DNA of 64,000 nt, taken from assembly GCF_013041615.1 (NCBI RefSeq), contig NZ_JABEPQ010000005.1, positions 124,001 to 188,000 of the forward strand, read 5' to 3'. Position numbers and translations under genes: made by a program. This document shows positions 1 through 8,300 of the stretch, in pieces (position 1 is the first letter of the stretch; every line of letters starts with the position of its first letter). Origin of the DNA: Knoellia koreensis (GTDB taxonomy: Bacteria; Actinomycetota; Actinomycetes; Actinomycetales; Dermatophilaceae). The notes under the pieces were generated by a model, which was not told where the DNA came from, ran no database searches, and saw only the letters and a program-made list of their open reading frames with translations.

Positions 1-422
1 CGCAGTCGGAGGAAGTCGCCCAGGAGGCCCTGCTCGACATCTGGCGCACGAGCGCCCGGTTCGACCCCGCCCAGGGAAGCGCGGTCAGCTGGATGCTCAC
101 CATCGCCCACCGCAAGGCCGTCGACCGGGTCCGCTCGGCGCAGGCGGCCACCGACCGCGAGGACGTCTACGGCTCGCGCAACCAGGAGCGGGCGTTCGAC
201 GAGACCTCTGAGGCCGTCGAGCGCAGGCTCGAGGCACGGCGCGTCAGGAACGCCATGAACACACTCACCGACACCCAACGCGGGGCAGTCGAGCTCGCCT
301 ACTTCGGGGGGTACACCCACACCGAGGTGGCCTCGCTGCTCGACATCCCGCTGGGTACAGCGAAGACCCGGATCCGTGACGGGCTGATCCGGTTGAGGGA
401 CACCTTGGGGGTGCAGTCATGA
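1..422 (+). CDS. sigK: ECF RNA polymerase sigma factor, SigK-like (5' end outside window)
   Basis: The reading frame is open from base 3, so the gene starts before the window. The visible part begins in sigma region 2 (QSEEVAQEALLDIW, then ARFDPAQGSAVSWML) and continues into region 4, whose helix-turn-helix is visible as YTHTEVASLLDIPLGTAKTR. Region 4 recognises the -35 element and recruits RNA polymerase. The stop overlaps the start of the following zinc-binding anti-sigma gene by ATGA, the classic sigma/anti-sigma layout of the SigK-RskA type, so its activity is probably held in check at the membrane until the partner is degraded. The symbol rests on the RskA-like neighbour and on sequence style; another ECF group is possible. 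Confidence 0.88.
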   Translation, partial: QSEEVAQEALLDIWRTSARFDPAQGSAVSWMLTIAHRKAVDRVRSAQAATDREDVYGSRNQERAFDETSEAVERRLEARRVRNAMNTLTDTQRGAVELAYFGGYTHTEVASLLDIPLGTAKTRIRDGLIRLRDTLGVQS

Positions 423-1249
423 GTGCCGACATCCACAGTCTGGTCGGCGCCTACGCAGTCGACGCGGTCGACGACCCCGAACGTGCGGCGTTCGAGCTTC
501 ACCTGGCCGAGTGCGCGGAGTGCCGCGCCGAGGTCGCGAGCCTGCGGGCCGTGACCGGGGACCTCTCCTTGCTGGCCGAGAAGGCACCGCCGGCCAGCCT
601 CAAGGCTTCGGTCATGGCCGGCATCGCGACGATTCGTCCCGAGCCGCCGGTGGTCCGACCGACGGCGGCGGAGTCCGAGCTGAGGAGCGAGCCCACGCCG
701 GAGCCGACCCCGAGGTCGACAACGGGGGCGGCCCCGGGCGCGACGACGGAGCCGACGGGACGACAGGGTTCCGAGGCCACGGTGGTCCGGCTGAGCAGCT
801 GGCGCCGCAAGCCCACGACCTGGCTGGCCGCGGCCGCCGCCGCGGTGGCCATCGCCGTCGGTGGCCTGGTCTGGAGCCCATGGTCCGGCCAGGACCAGCA
901 GCTGAGCCCGACCCAGCAGGTCGTGGCAGCCAAGGACGCCCAGCGGTTCGAGAAGACCGTCGACGGCGCCCGCGCCACGATCGTGCGCAGCCCCTCACTG
1001 GGCAAGGCCGTGCTCATCGCCGACAACATGCCGTCGGCGCCCGACGGCAAGGACTTCCAGTTGTGGCTGCAGCGACCGGACGGGTCGATGGTGAGCGCCG
1101 GCCTCATGCCGCACGGCCACTCCGACACCGTCACGGTGATGCTCCAGGGCGATGCCACGACGGCGACCGGCGCGGGCATTACCCTCGAGCCGGCAGGTGG
1201 TTCGACTCAGCCGACCAGCAACCCGGTGGCCCTGTTCGCCTTCACCTGA
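419..1249 (+). CDS. rskA: RskA-like membrane anti-sigma factor
   Basis: 276 residues. The N-terminal anti-sigma domain has the zinc motif H28-x3-C32-x2-C35 (HLAECAEC). A low-complexity Pro/Thr/Glu linker follows, then one membrane segment at about residues 134-153 (LAAAAAAVAIAVGGLVW) and an extracytoplasmic RskA C-terminal domain containing FQLWLQRPDGSMVSAGLMP. It should bind the upstream sigma factor in the cytoplasm and release it after regulated proteolysis. The ATG overlaps the sigma stop (ATGA), indicating translational coupling. Its 3' end overlaps the convergent oxidoreductase gene by 8 bp. Confidence 0.9.
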   Translation: MSADIHSLVGAYAVDAVDDPERAAFELHLAECAECRAEVASLRAVTGDLSLLAEKAPPASLKASVMAGIATIRPEPPVVRPTAAESELRSEPTPEPTPRSTTGAAPGATTEPTGRQGSEATVVRLSSWRRKPTTWLAAAAAAVAIAVGGLVWSPWSGQDQQLSPTQQVVAAKDAQRFEKTVDGARATIVRSPSLGKAVLIADNMPSAPDGKDFQLWLQRPDGSMVSAGLMPHGHSDTVTVMLQGDATTATGAGITLEPAGGSTQPTSNPVALFAFT

Positions 1250-2105
1250 GTCGCGGGAGGCGTGAGGCGACGTCGTCGAGCACGGCCTGCTGGCCGGCAT
1301 ACACGCCCTCGGCACGCGGCCAGTGCGTGACGACGTCGGTGAAGCCGAGCTCGGCCGCGCGCCCCACCATGTCCTCGAACAGGCCGGCGGACTCCAGGGA
1401 GTACCGCGGGGATCCGTCGAGCGACAGGTAGCGGTCCAAGGGTGTGTCGCGGCCGGCGGCCGCCTCGGCGTCGTCGAGCCGGCGGCTGAGGTCGGCGACC
1501 CCGCCCCACCACTCCTCCAGGGTGTCGCCGCCCTTGCCGTAGGTGACCCAGCCCTGCCCGAGCCGAGCGGCCAGGCGCAGGACGCGCGGTCCGTTGGCGG
1601 CGATCACGAGCGGAACCGCGGGCTGGCGGGTGTCGCCCGGGAGGGTGCGGGCGTCGCGGGTGCGGTATCTCGGGCCGTCGAGGTCGACGTGGTCCTCGTG
1701 GGCCAGCCGGTCGAGGGCTTCGACGAACTCGTGGAACCGGTCGACGCGCTCCTTGAGGGTCAGGTCGTCACCGAGGAGCTGCGCGTCAAGATCACCGCCG
1801 GTGCCGATCCCGCACAGCATGCGCCCCTGTGAAATGTCTTGCAGCGCAAGGAGATCGCGGAAGTAGACATAGGGGTGCCGGTAGTTGGGCGAGCTCACGA
1901 ACGTGCCGATGCCGATGCGCTCGGTCACTGCGGCCGCCGCGGCGAGCACCGGCAGCGCGCCGTACCACGGCGAGTCCGGCAACCCGCCCCAGACGAGGTG
2001 GTCGTACGTCCAGGCGTGGTCGAACCCCATCTCCTCGGCGGCAACCCACCTCCCCCGGGTCTGGGTCCACGAGTCCTCGGGCAGGATGACGATGCCGACG
2101 CGCAT
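1242..2105 (-). CDS. LLM-class (luciferase-like) F420/flavin-dependent oxidoreductase
   Basis: 287 residues starting MRVGIVILPEDSW. The protein follows the bacterial-luciferase TIM-barrel pattern of F420-dependent oxidoreductases: the early GFDHAWTYDHL segment, the TERIGIGTFVSSPNYRHP strand, GRMLCGIGTGGD, and a C-terminal LGFTDVVTHWPR segment. The substrate cannot be told from sequence. The start is supported by a TACCCT box six bases upstream, which suggests a leaderless transcript. The stop overlaps the convergent anti-sigma gene. F420 use is an inference from the family in actinobacteria; an FMN enzyme is also possible. Confidence 0.88.
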   Translation of the reverse strand: MRVGIVILPEDSWTQTRGRWVAAEEMGFDHAWTYDHLVWGGLPDSPWYGALPVLAAAAAVTERIGIGTFVSSPNYRHPYVYFRDLLALQDISQGRMLCGIGTGGDLDAQLLGDDLTLKERVDRFHEFVEALDRLAHEDHVDLDGPRYRTRDARTLPGDTRQPAVPLVIAANGPRVLRLAARLGQGWVTYGKGGDTLEEWWGGVADLSRRLDDAEAAAGRDTPLDRYLSLDGSPRYSLESAGLFEDMVGRAAELGFTDVVTHWPRAEGVYAGQQAVLDDVASRLPRLR

Positions 2106-2111
2106 GTCGTG

Positions 2112-2117
2112 AGGGTA
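2112..2117 (-). promoter_or_regulatory. Candidate -10 box of a leaderless promoter (oxidoreductase at 1242-2105)
   Basis: TACCCT on the minus strand lies 6 nt before the ATG. It is formed by the repeated word CGGCATAC running into CCT. No clear -35 is visible. Confidence 0.45.
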
Positions 2118-2141
2118 TGCCGCGGGGTGGGAAAGGTGGGT

Positions 2142-2945
2142 ATGGAGGGCTTCGAGCTCGAGCAGGACGAGCACGGTGGGAGCGTCGTGAAGATCGGCGG
2201 CTACCCCCAGAGCTACGTCAGCCTCGACGACCCCGAGCTGTTGGTGTTCGGCTACGTGCAGCTGCTGGCCGCCGTCCTCGACTGCCTTCCCGCCGGCCGC
2301 CTCGCGGTCACGCACGTGGGCGGAGCGGCCATGACGTTGCCCCGCTACGTACAGCACGTCCGGCCGGGCTCGCCCCAGATCGTGTTCGAGCCCGATGCGG
2401 CCCTGACCGACCAGGTGCGGCGTGCGCTGCCCCTTCCCCGCGGCCACCGCATCCGGGTGCGACCGCAGGCGGGCCGCGAGGGAGTCGGCGCACTGCGCGC
2501 GGACAGCGCCGACGCCATGGTCGTCGACGCGTTCGCGGGCAACCAGGTGCCCGCGGACCTCACCAGCGTCGAGTGGTTCGCCGAGGTGGCCCGCGTGCTG
2601 CGTCCGGGCGGAGTGCACGCCATGAACACCGCCGACGACGTCGGCCACCGGCACGCGGCACGGCTGCACGCCGCCATGCGCGAGCACCTGCCCCACACGG
2701 CGGTCATCGCACAGACCGACATCTGGAAGCGTCGGCGGTTCGGCAACCTGGTCCTGGTGGGGAGCACGGCACCCCTTCCTCTGCAGGCCCTGTCGCGCGC
2801 CGTGGCTGCGACCGTCTTCCCCAGCACCGTGGTCGGCGGGGAGGGGGCGGCCCGGGCGCTCGGCGGCGCAAAGCCCTTCACCGACGCCGACGCGACTGCG
2901 AGCCCACCGCCGCCCACGCCACCCGATGGATGGCGGCTGCGCTGA
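2142..2945 (+). CDS. Spermidine synthase-like protein (class I methyltransferase fold)
   Basis: 267 residues from ATG 2142; an in-frame GTG at 2136 is an alternative. The protein has the spermine/spermidine synthase core: an early GYVQLLAAVLD segment, RLAVTHVGGAAMTLPRYV (nucleotide-binding loop with GGG altered to VGG), and VVDAFAGNQVP near residues 126-136, the family's DAFxG motif. No N-terminal membrane helices are present, unlike fused actinobacterial forms. It may be an aminopropyltransferase or a relative that has taken another role; polyamine genes are not seen nearby. Confidence 0.75.
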   Translation: MEGFELEQDEHGGSVVKIGGYPQSYVSLDDPELLVFGYVQLLAAVLDCLPAGRLAVTHVGGAAMTLPRYVQHVRPGSPQIVFEPDAALTDQVRRALPLPRGHRIRVRPQAGREGVGALRADSADAMVVDAFAGNQVPADLTSVEWFAEVARVLRPGGVHAMNTADDVGHRHAARLHAAMREHLPHTAVIAQTDIWKRRRFGNLVLVGSTAPLPLQALSRAVAATVFPSTVVGGEGAARALGGAKPFTDADATASPPPPTPPDGWRLR

Positions 2946-2972
2946 CCGCGCCCCGTCGAGCAGAATGAGGCC

Positions 2973-4007
2973 GTGGCAGACCTGACGCTCCCCAGCCCCC
3001 GCACCCCTGACCCGCACGAGGCGCCGCCGCTGCGCTGGGGTGTCCTCGCCCCGGGCGGCATCGCCCGGTCCTTCGCCAGCCCCGTGCAGGCGCGGTCCGG
3101 CCAGCAGGTGGTGGCCGTCGGGTCGCGGTCGTTCGAGCGGGCGCGGGAGTTCGCCGGCGACTTCTCGGTGCCGACGGTGCACGGGTCATACGAGGAGCTG
3201 GTCCACGACGCCAGCGTCGACGTGGTCTACGTCGCGTCGCCGCACTCCGCCCACCACGAGCACGCGCTGCTGGCGCTGCGTGCCGGCAAACCCGTTCTCG
3301 TGGAGAAGGCCTTCACCCGCAACGCGGCCGAGGCGCGCGACGTGGTCGAAACTGCCCGCGCCTCAAGGCTTTTCGCGATGGAGGCCATGTGGACGCGGTT
3401 CCTGCCGCATGTCGACGTCGTCCGGCAGTCGCTGGAGGACGGCCTGCTCGGTGAGGTGCACACGGTCTTCGCCGACCACGGGCAGCGGCTCTTCCCCGAC
3501 GGGCCCCAGCGCCTCGCCGACCCGGCCCTGGCCGGCGGTGCCCTGCTCGACCTCGGGATCTACCCGGTCTCGTTCGCGTCCTTTGCCATCGGCCCCTTCT
3601 CGTCCGTGACGGCGGCCGGGACGGTCACCGAAACCGGTGTCGACGGCCAGGAAGGCCTTGTGCTGCAGTCGGATTCGGGCGCACTGGCCAATGTCGCCGC
3701 GACCATGCTGACCAAGACGCCGACCACCGCGTCGATCTGCGGCACCCAGGCCCGCATCGACATCACCGGGGATTTCTACCGCCCCGGCGCGGTCGTCAAG
3801 CTGGTGGCGCCCGACGGCACCGTCCTCGACGAGTACGACGACGCCGAGAAGGAGCACGGCCTCCACCAGGAGGCGGTCGAGGTCGCCCGACGGATCAGCG
3901 CCGGCGAGCTCGAGTCGCCGCTCATGCCGCTCGACGAGACGATCGCGATCATGGAGGTCCTCGACTCGGCGCGCCAGCAGATCGGGGTGCGTTACCCCGG
4001 CGAGTGA
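2973..4007 (+). CDS. Gfo/Idh/MocA-family NAD(P)-dependent oxidoreductase
   Basis: 344 residues from a GTG start. The N-terminal Rossmann domain carries GVLAPGGIARSF at about residues 24-35. The family EKP-type motif appears as VEKAF near residue 110, and the catalytic region as DLGIYPVSF near 191. The C-terminal domain has the usual long sheet. These enzymes oxidise or reduce sugars, inositols or related diols, but the substrate cannot be read here. A CAGAAT box six bases before the GTG may be a leaderless -10. The gene stands alone on this strand. Confidence 0.88.
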   Translation: MADLTLPSPRTPDPHEAPPLRWGVLAPGGIARSFASPVQARSGQQVVAVGSRSFERAREFAGDFSVPTVHGSYEELVHDASVDVVYVASPHSAHHEHALLALRAGKPVLVEKAFTRNAAEARDVVETARASRLFAMEAMWTRFLPHVDVVRQSLEDGLLGEVHTVFADHGQRLFPDGPQRLADPALAGGALLDLGIYPVSFASFAIGPFSSVTAAGTVTETGVDGQEGLVLQSDSGALANVAATMLTKTPTTASICGTQARIDITGDFYRPGAVVKLVAPDGTVLDEYDDAEKEHGLHQEAVEVARRISAGELESPLMPLDETIAIMEVLDSARQQIGVRYPGE

Positions 4008-4082
4008 CGCCGTCCCTGCCCACCGTGCCGTTCCGGCTGACGCACGATCGGTTGCCGGTCGCAAACTGCCTCGGCCTGGAGG

Positions 4083-4445
4083 TCAGACGAGTGGCAGGTA
4101 TGCCGTGAGGTCGGCGCGCTGCCCACTCACCCGCAGGCGCCCGGACTCCCACGCCTCGTCCCACCCGAGCGCGCCGGTCGCCACCTCGAGCCAGGTCTGC
4201 GCGTCCGTCTCCACGACCGCAGGCGGCGTGCCGCGCGTGTGCGTGGGCCCCTCGATGCACTGCACCGCACCGAACGGCGGGACCCGCACCTCGACGCTGC
4301 GGCCCGGCGCCCGGATCGCGAGCTCCTCCAACGCGTACCGCACGGCCGTGGCCAGCTCGGCCCGCGCCGTGTCAGCCCCTGAGTCCTTCCAGACCGACAC
4401 CGCGGACTGCCCCGATGACACGGGAACTCGGCGACGCGGCGGCAT
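4083..4445 (-). CDS. Sterol-carrier-family (SCP2-like) small protein
   Basis: 120 residues, MPPRRRVPVSSGQSAVSVW at the start. The middle and C-terminus (VEVRVPPFGAVQCI, then TWLEVATGALGWDEAWESGRLRVSGQRADLTAYLPL) follow the SCP2-like domain seen in actinobacterial sterol carrier family and mycothiol-dependent proteins. No catalytic residues are known for this group; a lipid or thiol cofactor binding role is possible but not shown. It lies just downstream of purL on the same strand, separated by a strong terminator, and has its own leaderless promoter. Confidence 0.7.
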   Translation of the reverse strand: MPPRRRVPVSSGQSAVSVWKDSGADTARAELATAVRYALEELAIRAPGRSVEVRVPPFGAVQCIEGPTHTRGTPPAVVETDAQTWLEVATGALGWDEAWESGRLRVSGQRADLTAYLPLV

Positions 4446-4451
4446 ACCCGC

Positions 4452-4457
4452 ATCGTA
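4452..4457 (-). promoter_or_regulatory. Candidate leaderless -10 box of the SCP2-like gene
   Basis: TACGAT on the minus strand ends 6 nt before the ATG at 4445. The start itself lies inside a CGGCATAC word (4440-4447). Confidence 0.5.
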
Positions 4458-4504
4458 GGCGCGGCCCCGACAGGGTCCGCGCCTGAGCCCTCGCCGCCAC
4501 GCGA

Positions 4505-4522
4505 ATGGGTAGTTCTACCCAT
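4505..4522. promoter_or_regulatory. Perfect 18-bp palindrome upstream of the SCP2-like gene
   Basis: ATGGGTAG-TT-CTACCCAT, a perfect dyad about 60 bp upstream of the SCP2-like start, between it and the purL terminator. Its size and symmetry fit a repressor or activator site. The cognate regulator is not identifiable. Confidence 0.5.
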
Positions 4523-4579
4523 CGACGGCAGCAGCGGCCCGGCCTAATGTTCTTGGTGGGGACACGAAGAGGGGACGAA

Positions 4580-4615
4580 CGGCCCGGTCGCGAAGGGGGA
4601 ACCGCGACCGGGCCG
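4580..4615 (-). terminator. Hairpin terminator of the purSQL operon
   Basis: Perfect 13-bp stem CGGCCCGGTCGCG / CGCGACCGGGCCG with a 10-nt loop, 18 bp beyond the purL stop. It lacks a strong U-tract, as is common in actinobacteria. Confidence 0.75.
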
Positions 4616-4633
4616 CTCGATGTCCGGACGGGG

Positions 4634-6934
4634 TCAGCGGCCGAAGACGGCCGGCAAGGTGTCCTGGTGGGCGCGGCGCAGCTCCTCGAGCGACACCGTG
4701 AACTGGCCCTGCACGTCGAGCCCGTCGGTCTGGTCGTCGACCACACCGATCCGGGCGTGCACCTGGCCGCGGGCGGTGCACATGTCGGTGAACCGCACCT
4801 CCTCCGAGCGCGGCACCGCGACGATGGCGCGAGCGGTCGACTCGCTGAAGAGCGTGGTGAACACGTCGATCCCGTCACGGGCGGCGACGTCGTCGAGCCA
4901 GACGCGCGCACCAACACCGTGGCGCAGCGTGGCCTCGGCGAGGGCAATGGCGAGGCCGCCGTCGGACAGGTCATGGGCCGCGTCGACGAGGCCGTCACGG
5001 CTGGCGTTGACGAGGATCTCGCCCAGCAGCTGCTCCGCCGCGAGGTCGACGACCGGCGGGTGCCCACCGAGGTGCCCGTGCACGACATTGGCCCACTCGC
5101 CACCGTCGAGCTCGTCGCGGGTGGTGCCGAGCAGGTAGATCACCTGCCCCGGCGTGCGCCACCCACTCGGGGTGCGGCGGGCCACGTCGTCCATGACGCC
5201 CAGCACACCGATGACCGGGGTCGGGTGGATCGCGACGTCACCGGTCTGGTTGTAGAAGCTGACGTTGCCGCCGGTCACCGGGATGCCGAGCGTCTTGCAG
5301 CCCTCGGCGATGCCGCGGATGGCCTCGCGGAACTGCCACATGACGCCCGGGTCCTCGGGCGAGCCGAAGTTGAGGCAGTCGGTGACGGCCAGCGGCGTCG
5401 CACCGGACGTCGCGACGTTGCGGTAGGACTCGGCCAGCGCCAGCTGCGCGCCGGCATACGGGTCGAGCTTGGCAAACCGGCCGTTGCAGTCGGTCGACAC
5501 GGCGACCCCGCGGCCGGTCTCCTCGTCGACGCGCACCACACCGGCGTCGTCTGGCATCGCGAGCGCGGTGTTGCCCATGACGTAGCGGTCGTACTGGTCG
5601 GTGACCCACGACTTGTCGCAGAGGTTCGGCGAGGCGAGCAGGGTGAGCAGGTCGGCCCTGAGCGCGTCGCCCGTGGAGGGCTTGGCGAGCGTGCGGGTTC
5701 CGTTCTCCTGCAAGGCATCGAGGTATGCCGGCCGCTCCAGCGGCCGCTGGTAGGTCGGCCCCTCGTGGGCGACCGACCGCGGGGGCACGTCGACGATGAC
5801 GTCGCCGTGCCACGTGATGACGAGGCGGTCACCGTCGGTGACCTCGCCGAGCACGGTGGCCTCGACGTCCCAGCGGTCGGTGATAGCGAGGAACTCCTCG
5901 AGCCGCTCCGGGTGGACGACGGCCATCATGCGCTCCTGGCTCTCCGACATGAGGATCTCCTCGGGCCGGAGGCTTGCGTCACGCAGCGGCACCCGGTCGA
6001 GCTCGATCTGCATGCCGCCGTCGCCGTTGGACGCGAGTTCGCTGGTGGCACAAGACAATCCGGCACCACCGAGGTCTTGGATGCCGTCGACGACGCCGGC
6101 CTTGTAGAGGTCAAGGCAGCACTCGATGAGCACCTTCTCGGCGAACGGGTCGCCGACCTGCACGGCCGGGCGCTTGGTCGGCCCGCCCTCGTCGAACGTC
6201 TCGGAAGCCAGCACCGAGACACCGCCGATCCCGTCACCGCCGGTCTTGGCGCCGAACAGCACGACCTTGTTGCCGACGCCCGACGCCTTGGCGAGGTGGA
6301 TGTCCGAGGTCCGCATCGCGCCGACGCACAGGGCGTTGACGAGCGGGTTGCCCTGGTAGCAGTCGTCGAAGACGACCTCGCCGCCGATGTTCGGCAGGCC
6401 GAGGCAGTTGCCGTAACCGCCTACTCCCGCAACGACTCCCGGCAGCACCCGCTGGGTGTCGGGGTGGTGCAGGTTGCCGAACCGCAGCGGGTCCATCACG
6501 GCGATCGGGCGGGCACCCATCGACATGATGTCGCGGACGATGCCGCCGACACCGGTGGCTGCACCCTGGTAGGGCTCGACGTACGACGGGTGGTTGTGCG
6601 ACTCGGCCTTGAAGGTCACCGCCCAGCCCTCGCCTATGTCGACGACGCCGGCGTTCTCACCGATGCCGACGAGCAGCTTCTCGCGCATCTCGTCGGTGGT
6701 GTTCTCGCCCCAGAGCTTGAAGTGCACCTTGGACGACTTGTAGGAGCAGTGCTCGGACCACATGACCGAGTACATCGCCAGCTCGGCGCTCGTGGGCCGG
6801 CGGCCGACGATCTCGCGGATGTTGGCGTACTCGTCGGCCTTGAGCCCGAGCTCGGCCCACGGCTGGTCGACGTCGGGCGTGGTGGCCGCGTGCTCGACGG
6901 TGTCGACGGCGGGGCGGTTGAGCTGCTGTGTCAC
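4634..6934 (-). CDS. purL: Phosphoribosylformylglycinamidine synthase subunit PurL
   Basis: 766 residues from GTG 6934, the usual size of the small (bacterial, PurSQL-type) PurL. It makes FGAM from FGAR using ATP and ammonia supplied by PurQ, step 4 of purine synthesis. Diagnostic segments include [12 protein letters not shown] near residue 50, the AIR-synthase-like ATP site [20 protein letters not shown], the central [14 protein letters not shown], and [12 protein letters not shown] in the second half. The GTG start overlaps the purQ stop by four bases (GTGA), so translation is coupled. Confidence 0.97.
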   Translation of the reverse strand: MTQQLNRPAVDTVEHAATTPDVDQPWAELGLKADEYANIREIVGRRPTSAELAMYSVMWSEHCSYKSSKVHFKLWGENTTDEMREKLLVGIGENAGVVDIGEGWAVTFKAESHNHPSYVEPYQGAATGVGGIVRDIMSMGARPIAVMDPLRFGNLHHPDTQRVLPGVVAGVGGYGNCLGLPNIGGEVVFDDCYQGNPLVNALCVGAMRTSDIHLAKASGVGNKVVLFGAKTGGDGIGGVSVLASETFDEGGPTKRPAVQVGDPFAEKVLIECCLDLYKAGVVDGIQDLGGAGLSCATSELASNGDGGMQIELDRVPLRDASLRPEEILMSESQERMMAVVHPERLEEFLAITDRWDVEATVLGEVTDGDRLVITWHGDVIVDVPPRSVAHEGPTYQRPLERPAYLDALQENGTRTLAKPSTGDALRADLLTLLASPNLCDKSWVTDQYDRYVMGNTALAMPDDAGVVRVDEETGRGVAVSTDCNGRFAKLDPYAGAQLALAESYRNVATSGATPLAVTDCLNFGSPEDPGVMWQFREAIRGIAEGCKTLGIPVTGGNVSFYNQTGDVAIHPTPVIGVLGVMDDVARRTPSGWRTPGQVIYLLGTTRDELDGGEWANVVHGHLGGHPPVVDLAAEQLLGEILVNASRDGLVDAAHDLSDGGLAIALAEATLRHGVGARVWLDDVAARDGIDVFTTLFSESTARAIVAVPRSEEVRFTDMCTARGQVHARIGVVDDQTDGLDVQGQFTVSLEELRRAHQDTLPAVFGR

Positions 6935-7602
6935 GCCGAAACCGCCTGTCGCAGAACGGAAGTGAAGAACGGGAGCCCGTCGAGGCTCGGCCCGTAACCG
7001 TCCTCGATGCAGTGCTCCGGGTGCGGCATGAGGCCGACGACGTTGCCCCGCTCGTTGGTGACCCCCGCGATGTCGCGGTATGAGCCATTGGGGTTCGACG
7101 CGGCATACCGGAAGACGACCTGGCCCTCCCCCTCGAGCCGGTCGAGCGTCGCCTCGTCGGCGACGTAGCCGCCCTCGCCGTTCTTGAGGACGATGGTGAT
7201 CTCCTGGCCGGCCTCGAAGTCGGACGTCCAGGCGGTGGAGGCGTTCTCGACGACGAGCCGCTGGTCGACGCAGTTGAACTTGCGGTGGTCGTTGCGGATC
7301 AGCGCGCCCGGCAGCAGGTGGCTCTCGCACAGCACTTGGAAGCCGTTGCAGATGCCCAGCACGGGCAGCCCGCCCTGCGCCGCCGGGACCAGCGCGTCCA
7401 TCACCGGCGCGAACCGGGCGATGGCGCCGCAGCGCAGGTAGTCGCCGTAGGAGAACCCGCCCGGCAGGATGACCGCGTCGACGCCCTTGAGGTCGGCGTC
7501 GCCGTGCCAGAGGCTGACCGGCTCGGCGCCGACGGCTCGGACCGCCCGCAGGGCGTCACGGTCGTCGAGGGACCCCGGAAACGTGACGACCCCGACCTTC
7601 AC
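6931..7602 (-). CDS. purQ: Phosphoribosylformylglycinamidine synthase glutaminase subunit PurQ
   Basis: 223 residues. Class I glutamine amidotransferase that releases ammonia for PurL. The catalytic triad is visible: Cys85 in GICNGFQ, His194 and Glu196 in MPHPEH. The N-terminus [15 protein letters not shown] and oxyanion strand [15 protein letters not shown] match the family. It overlaps purS by four bases upstream and purL by four bases downstream, giving a tightly coupled purS-purQ-purL unit whose products form one complex. Confidence 0.97.
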   Translation of the reverse strand: MKVGVVTFPGSLDDRDALRAVRAVGAEPVSLWHGDADLKGVDAVILPGGFSYGDYLRCGAIARFAPVMDALVPAAQGGLPVLGICNGFQVLCESHLLPGALIRNDHRKFNCVDQRLVVENASTAWTSDFEAGQEITIVLKNGEGGYVADEATLDRLEGEGQVVFRYAASNPNGSYRDIAGVTNERGNVVGLMPHPEHCIEDGYGPSLDGLPFFTSVLRQAVSA

Positions 7603-7868
7603 TGGTCGGGGTCCTCGTCTGCGCCGGCTGCCCGGACGGACACGACGTCCTCGATCACCGGGTTGGACAGCAGCTTCTCGGCCGCGTCACGGGCGGCGGC
7701 CAGGTGCGCGTCGGTGACGTCGCCGTCGACCGTCAGCACGAACCGCTTGCCCTGACGGACGTCGGTGAACTGCTCGAAGCCGAGCCGGGGAAGTGCCCCG
7801 CCGACGGCCTGCCCCTGGGGGTCGAGGATCTCTGGTTTCAGCATGACGTCGATGACGACGTGGCCCAT
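7599..7868 (-). CDS. purS: Phosphoribosylformylglycinamidine synthase subunit PurS
   Basis: 89 residues from ATG 7868, preceded by a good ribosome site (AGGAGA). PurS bridges PurL and PurQ in the FGAM synthase complex. The sequence [20 protein letters not shown] and the later [10 protein letters not shown] segment are typical. The final residues are acidic (AGADEDPDQ). It is the first gene of the purSQL operon. Longer upstream reading frames on this strand lack PurS similarity, so the ATG with the ribosome site is preferred. Confidence 0.95.
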   Translation of the reverse strand: MGHVVIDVMLKPEILDPQGQAVGGALPRLGFEQFTDVRQGKRFVLTVDGDVTDAHLAAARDAAEKLLSNPVIEDVVSVRAAGADEDPDQ

Positions 7869-7908
7869 TCGGGTGTCTCCTGGGACGAGCGGCGAGGATG
7901 CGGGGACA

Positions 7909-7914
7909 AGTCTA
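7909..7914 (-). promoter_or_regulatory. Candidate -10 box of the purSQL operon
   Basis: TAGACT on the minus strand, about 40 bp before the purS ATG, leaves room for a short leader containing the AGGAGA ribosome site. No convincing -35 was found. Confidence 0.35.
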
Positions 7915-8008
7915 ACCACCGCGCAGGGTGTCCCCGACCACGAGGCGCTACACCTCCGGCCCGGCCGCACCGCGCAGTGGTCGGTTCCCCGTGTTCCCGC
8001 GGGTGATG

Positions 8009-8086
8009 TCAGCGATCGCCGTGGAGGTCGAAAGCCCGCTCGACGGCGAGGGCCAGCGCGAGCTGCACGACGTGGATGGGCCGCAT
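8009..8086 (-). pseudogene. Internally deleted MazF-type toxin remnant (25 codons)
   Basis: Starting at an ATG that overlaps the antitoxin stop (TGATG), this 25-codon frame reads MRPIHVVQL followed directly by ALALAVERAFDLHGDR and a stop. The first part looks like the start of actinobacterial MazF/PemK toxins (MRPIHxxQL...), the second like their extreme C-terminus (LAEAIRxAFDL). The whole RNA-cleaving core of about 85 residues is absent, with the frame preserved. This is read from sequence and from memory of the family; no alignment was run. If right, the toxin was inactivated by one in-frame deletion and cannot be functional. Confidence 0.6.
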
Positions 8087-8247
8087 CAATCGACGCTGAC
8101 CGGGCGCTCGTAGAGCTGCCTGCGCAGCTCACGCTCGAGCGCCGACTCGATGAGGTCCGCACGGCTCCGCGCGCCGCCCGAGGCGACCAGACGGTCCAGG
8201 GTGGCGACAAGGTCGGCGTCGAGCCGCACCGCGATCTGCTGCTTCAC
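8086..8247 (-). CDS. Ribbon-helix-helix (CopG/MazE-type) antitoxin, now without an intact toxin
   Basis: 53 residues from GTG 8247 (VKQQIAVRLDADLVATLDRL), which matches the usual start of MazE-type RHH antitoxins; an upstream ATG at 8283 would overlap the apparent operator. The beta strand QIAVRLD and the helices DLVATLDRLVASGGARSRADLIESALERELRR form the RHH DNA-binding dimer. Such antitoxins repress their own promoter and neutralise the toxin encoded by the overlapping downstream gene. Here that toxin is reduced to a scar, so the antitoxin may survive only as a repressor or a protective orphan. The gene lies 53 bp after purC on the same strand. Confidence 0.75.
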   Translation of the reverse strand: MKQQIAVRLDADLVATLDRLVASGGARSRADLIESALERELRRQLYERPVSVD

Positions 8248-8267
8248 ACCGCCATGACGTGCCAGAT

Positions 8268-8286
8268 GGGATGCCTGTTGCATCCC
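8268..8286. promoter_or_regulatory. Inverted repeat, probable antitoxin operator
   Basis: GGGATGC-ctgtt-GCATCCC, perfect 7-bp arms, 21 bp upstream of the antitoxin GTG. Size and position fit an autoregulatory RHH operator; this also argues against using the ATG at 8283, which lies inside it. Confidence 0.5.
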
Positions 8287-8300
8287 ACGTGGCACGGCGA

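Noticed and set aside
2136-2141. GTG 2136 as the start of the spermidine synthase-like gene
   Set aside because: Possible but not better supported than ATG 2142; no -10 or ribosome site distinguishes it.
1242-3182. Very long open frames on the strand opposite real genes (for example 1242-3182, 4505-6997, 8259-11042, 47129-49777)
   Set aside because: Typical shadow frames of GC-rich codon bias: no conserved motifs, low-complexity Arg/Gly/Ala/Pro or His/Val/Asp composition, and clear genes on the other strand.
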